Assembly: GCA_963559605.1 (NCBI GenBank)
Contig: CAUWLL010000002.1
Location: 47,404-111,403 of the forward strand
Direction: 5' to 3'
Source: Dorea_D sp963559605
Lineage (GTDB): Bacteria; Bacillota; Clostridia; Lachnospirales; Lachnospiraceae
Length of the DNA stretch: 64,000 nucleotides
Of the stretch, positions 62,849 through 64,000 are shown piece after piece. Under the pieces are notes generated by a model, which was not told the origin of the DNA, made no database searches, and saw only the letters and a program-made list of their open reading frames with translations. Made by a program: the position numbers and the translations under genes. Every line of letters starts with the position of its first letter. Position 1 is the first letter of the stretch.

Positions 62849-63742
62849 TTAATATTCAGGAAATATCCGAGCCATATCTTCCGGGAGAGATACAGTAAAT
62901 TTCATAGCCTTACCTGTGATTGGGTGTGAAAATGTCAGTTTGTGCGAGTGAAGCGCCTGTCGCTGAATGTGTTCCATATCCGGATTATAGAGATAATCGC
63001 CGATAAGCGGAAAACCAAGATATTTCATATGAATACGGATTTGATGGGTACGGCCTGTTTCCAGATGCAGAGAAACAAGGCTGTGCCCATTTTTTTCTGC
63101 TACAACCCGATAGTGTGTTATGGCATGTTCCCCGTGCTTGAAATCCACCGTCCGTTCAATGATCGTACCTTCTTTCCGGGAAAGCGGAGCGCTTATGGTT
63201 CCCGTAGGCGGAGTGACATGACCACGCGCAATGGCAAGGTATTCCCGGGAAATTTTGCGGTCACGAACCATGCAGGAGAGGATATTTCCACTGACCATAT
63301 GTTTGGCAACTATAGTCAGACCGGAAGTGTCCCGGTCTAAACGATTGGCGCATCGGAAAATAAACGGCTTTCCTTGTTCCTGATAATACCATGCAAGGGC
63401 ATTTGCCATAGAGTTGGTGTAATTATTCATGGAAGGGTGGAGCGGCATTCCGGCAGGCTTGTTGATGATAATAAGATCCTCATCTTCATATACAATATCT
63501 AAAGGTATGTGGACAGCCGGAATTTTCTCAGAGCATGCAGTTTCCCGAATGCATATCGTTAAAAGATCTCCTGTTTTTAAGGTGTCTCGCATATAGTAAT
63601 GTTCTCCGTTTACAAGAACACTTTTGGGCATGTGTTTGAGTTCCGTCAGATTTTGTGAGGAGTAGCCTTTTCGCTTTAAGTATTGTTCAATGCGAAGTCC
63701 ACACTCTGATTCTTCAATATTATAGGTAATGGTACGGTTCAT
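62849..63742 (-). CDS. RluA-family pseudouridine synthase
   Basis: 297 residues. The N-terminal ~65 residues resemble an S4-like domain (RIEQYLKRKGYSSQNLTELKHMPKSVLVNG). The catalytic domain has INKPAGMPLHPS, the catalytic Asp in CANRLDRDTSGLTIVAK, and the C-terminal LETGRTHQIRIHMKYLGFPLIGDYLY. It belongs to the RluD/RluA group that isomerises uridines in 23S rRNA or tRNA; the exact target cannot be told from sequence. Ribosome site GGGAGGA. Confidence 0.92.
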   Translation of the reverse strand: MNRTITYNIEESECGLRIEQYLKRKGYSSQNLTELKHMPKSVLVNGEHYYMRDTLKTGDLLTICIRETACSEKIPAVHIPLDIVYEDEDLIIINKPAGMPLHPSMNNYTNSMANALAWYYQEQGKPFIFRCANRLDRDTSGLTIVAKHMVSGNILSCMVRDRKISREYLAIARGHVTPPTGTISAPLSRKEGTIIERTVDFKHGEHAITHYRVVAEKNGHSLVSLHLETGRTHQIRIHMKYLGFPLIGDYLYNPDMEHIQRQALHSHKLTFSHPITGKAMKFTVSLPEDMARIFPEY

Positions 63743-63788
63743 AGAGTTTTTCCTCCCGGAGTTTACGAGTAGTTATTATTGTCTGTCT

Positions 63789-63817
63789 ATTATAGCGGAA
63801 ATATATTCTCCTGTCTA
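63789..63817 (-). promoter_or_regulatory. Sigma-A promoter for the pseudouridine synthase
   Basis: On the minus strand TAGACA (63817-63812), a 17-base spacer and a perfect TATAAT (63794-63789), 46 bases before the start codon. Confidence 0.75.
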
Positions 63818-63921
63818 TCTGATCTCCGGTATCGAACGGCCGAAAATGTATGGCATCGAATTGCTGAAAAATGCAGGGAAATTTGTTTTATTGGTTGAGT
63901 TTTAGAATTGTATGCTCCGGG

Positions 63922-63977
63922 TTGACAAAAGAAAAATGCGCGTCTATAATCCCATCTTTGACAGTTGTTTAGTCAAA
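63922..63977 (+). promoter_or_regulatory. Consensus promoter with downstream palindrome for a gene beyond the window
   Basis: TTGACA (63922-63927), exactly 17 bases and TATAAT (63945-63950) make a full consensus promoter facing right. TTTGAC and GTCAAA (63957-63962 and 63972-63977) form an operator-like palindrome over the start of transcription. Nothing else is visible between 63818 and the window end. Confidence 0.8.
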
Positions 63978-64000
63978 TAAGTGCCGCAACCCTTGTAAAT

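Overview
The window looks like a chromosome segment of a low-to-mid GC, Gram-positive gut anaerobe, most likely a Lachnospiraceae (Clostridia). The evidence is the strong AGGAGG-type ribosome sites and near-consensus sigma-A promoters, an era - small YqzL-like gene - recO - glycyl-tRNA synthetase order, a pyruvate phosphate dikinase, a PPi-dependent phosphofructokinase, and a Csp-like subtilase. This is inferred from gene content; no search was run.

Positions 1-23230 hold one uninterrupted, plus-strand, tightly packed operon that begins upstream of the window. It encodes a phage-tail-like contractile injection system (eCIS type): a DUF4255 tail terminator, a DUF4280 PAAR-like tip, a sheath, two tube proteins, a tail-assembly-chaperone-like protein, a DUF6760 protein, a probable tape measure, two Afp7-like tube/baseplate proteins, separate hub and spike proteins, a gp25 wedge, two J/gp6-like wedges, a gpI-like protein and the AAA+ ATPase. 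No capsid, terminase or integrase gene is visible. Three features stand out. A STAS protein is followed directly by an FtsE-like ABC ATPase with no permease. The last gene has a permuted papain/LRAT-like His...NCxxF signature and is a candidate payload. The first, partial gene ends in a copper-amine-oxidase-N-like stalk domain. A strong terminator closes the operon.

Positions 23327-29700 are housekeeping: an M16C peptidase, era, a small YqzL-like gene, recO and glyS. Positions 29804-33312 hold an amidohydrolase with a YjiG/YjiH-like membrane pair and a divergent LysR regulator, similar in layout to the E. coli yjiE-iadA-yjiGH locus. Positions 33363-37260 are a serine/threonine unit: sstT, divergent from tdh-kbl. 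Positions 37264-39800 contain an IS200-like REP-associated transposase (RAYT) gene with long imperfect inverted flanks, plus solo copies of the same repeat; these lie around an M18 aminopeptidase gene. Then come ppdK, glf, yaaA and a MerR/TipAS regulator.

Positions 45699-55157 are a glycoside-use locus: a GH2 enzyme and an AraC regulator (minus strand), divergent from a sugar ABC importer, a GH4 alpha-galactosidase-like enzyme, a Gfo/Idh/MocA oxidoreductase and a medium-chain dehydrogenase. The binding-protein gene and the GH4 gene each carry an apparent one-base insertion. The right end holds pfp, a GT2 glycosyltransferase, a Csp-like protease, an unknown protein paired with an Xre regulator under a perfect 12-bp inverted repeat, nth, an AGCS alanine/glycine symporter and an RluA-family pseudouridine synthase. 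The window ends with a consensus promoter for a gene outside it.
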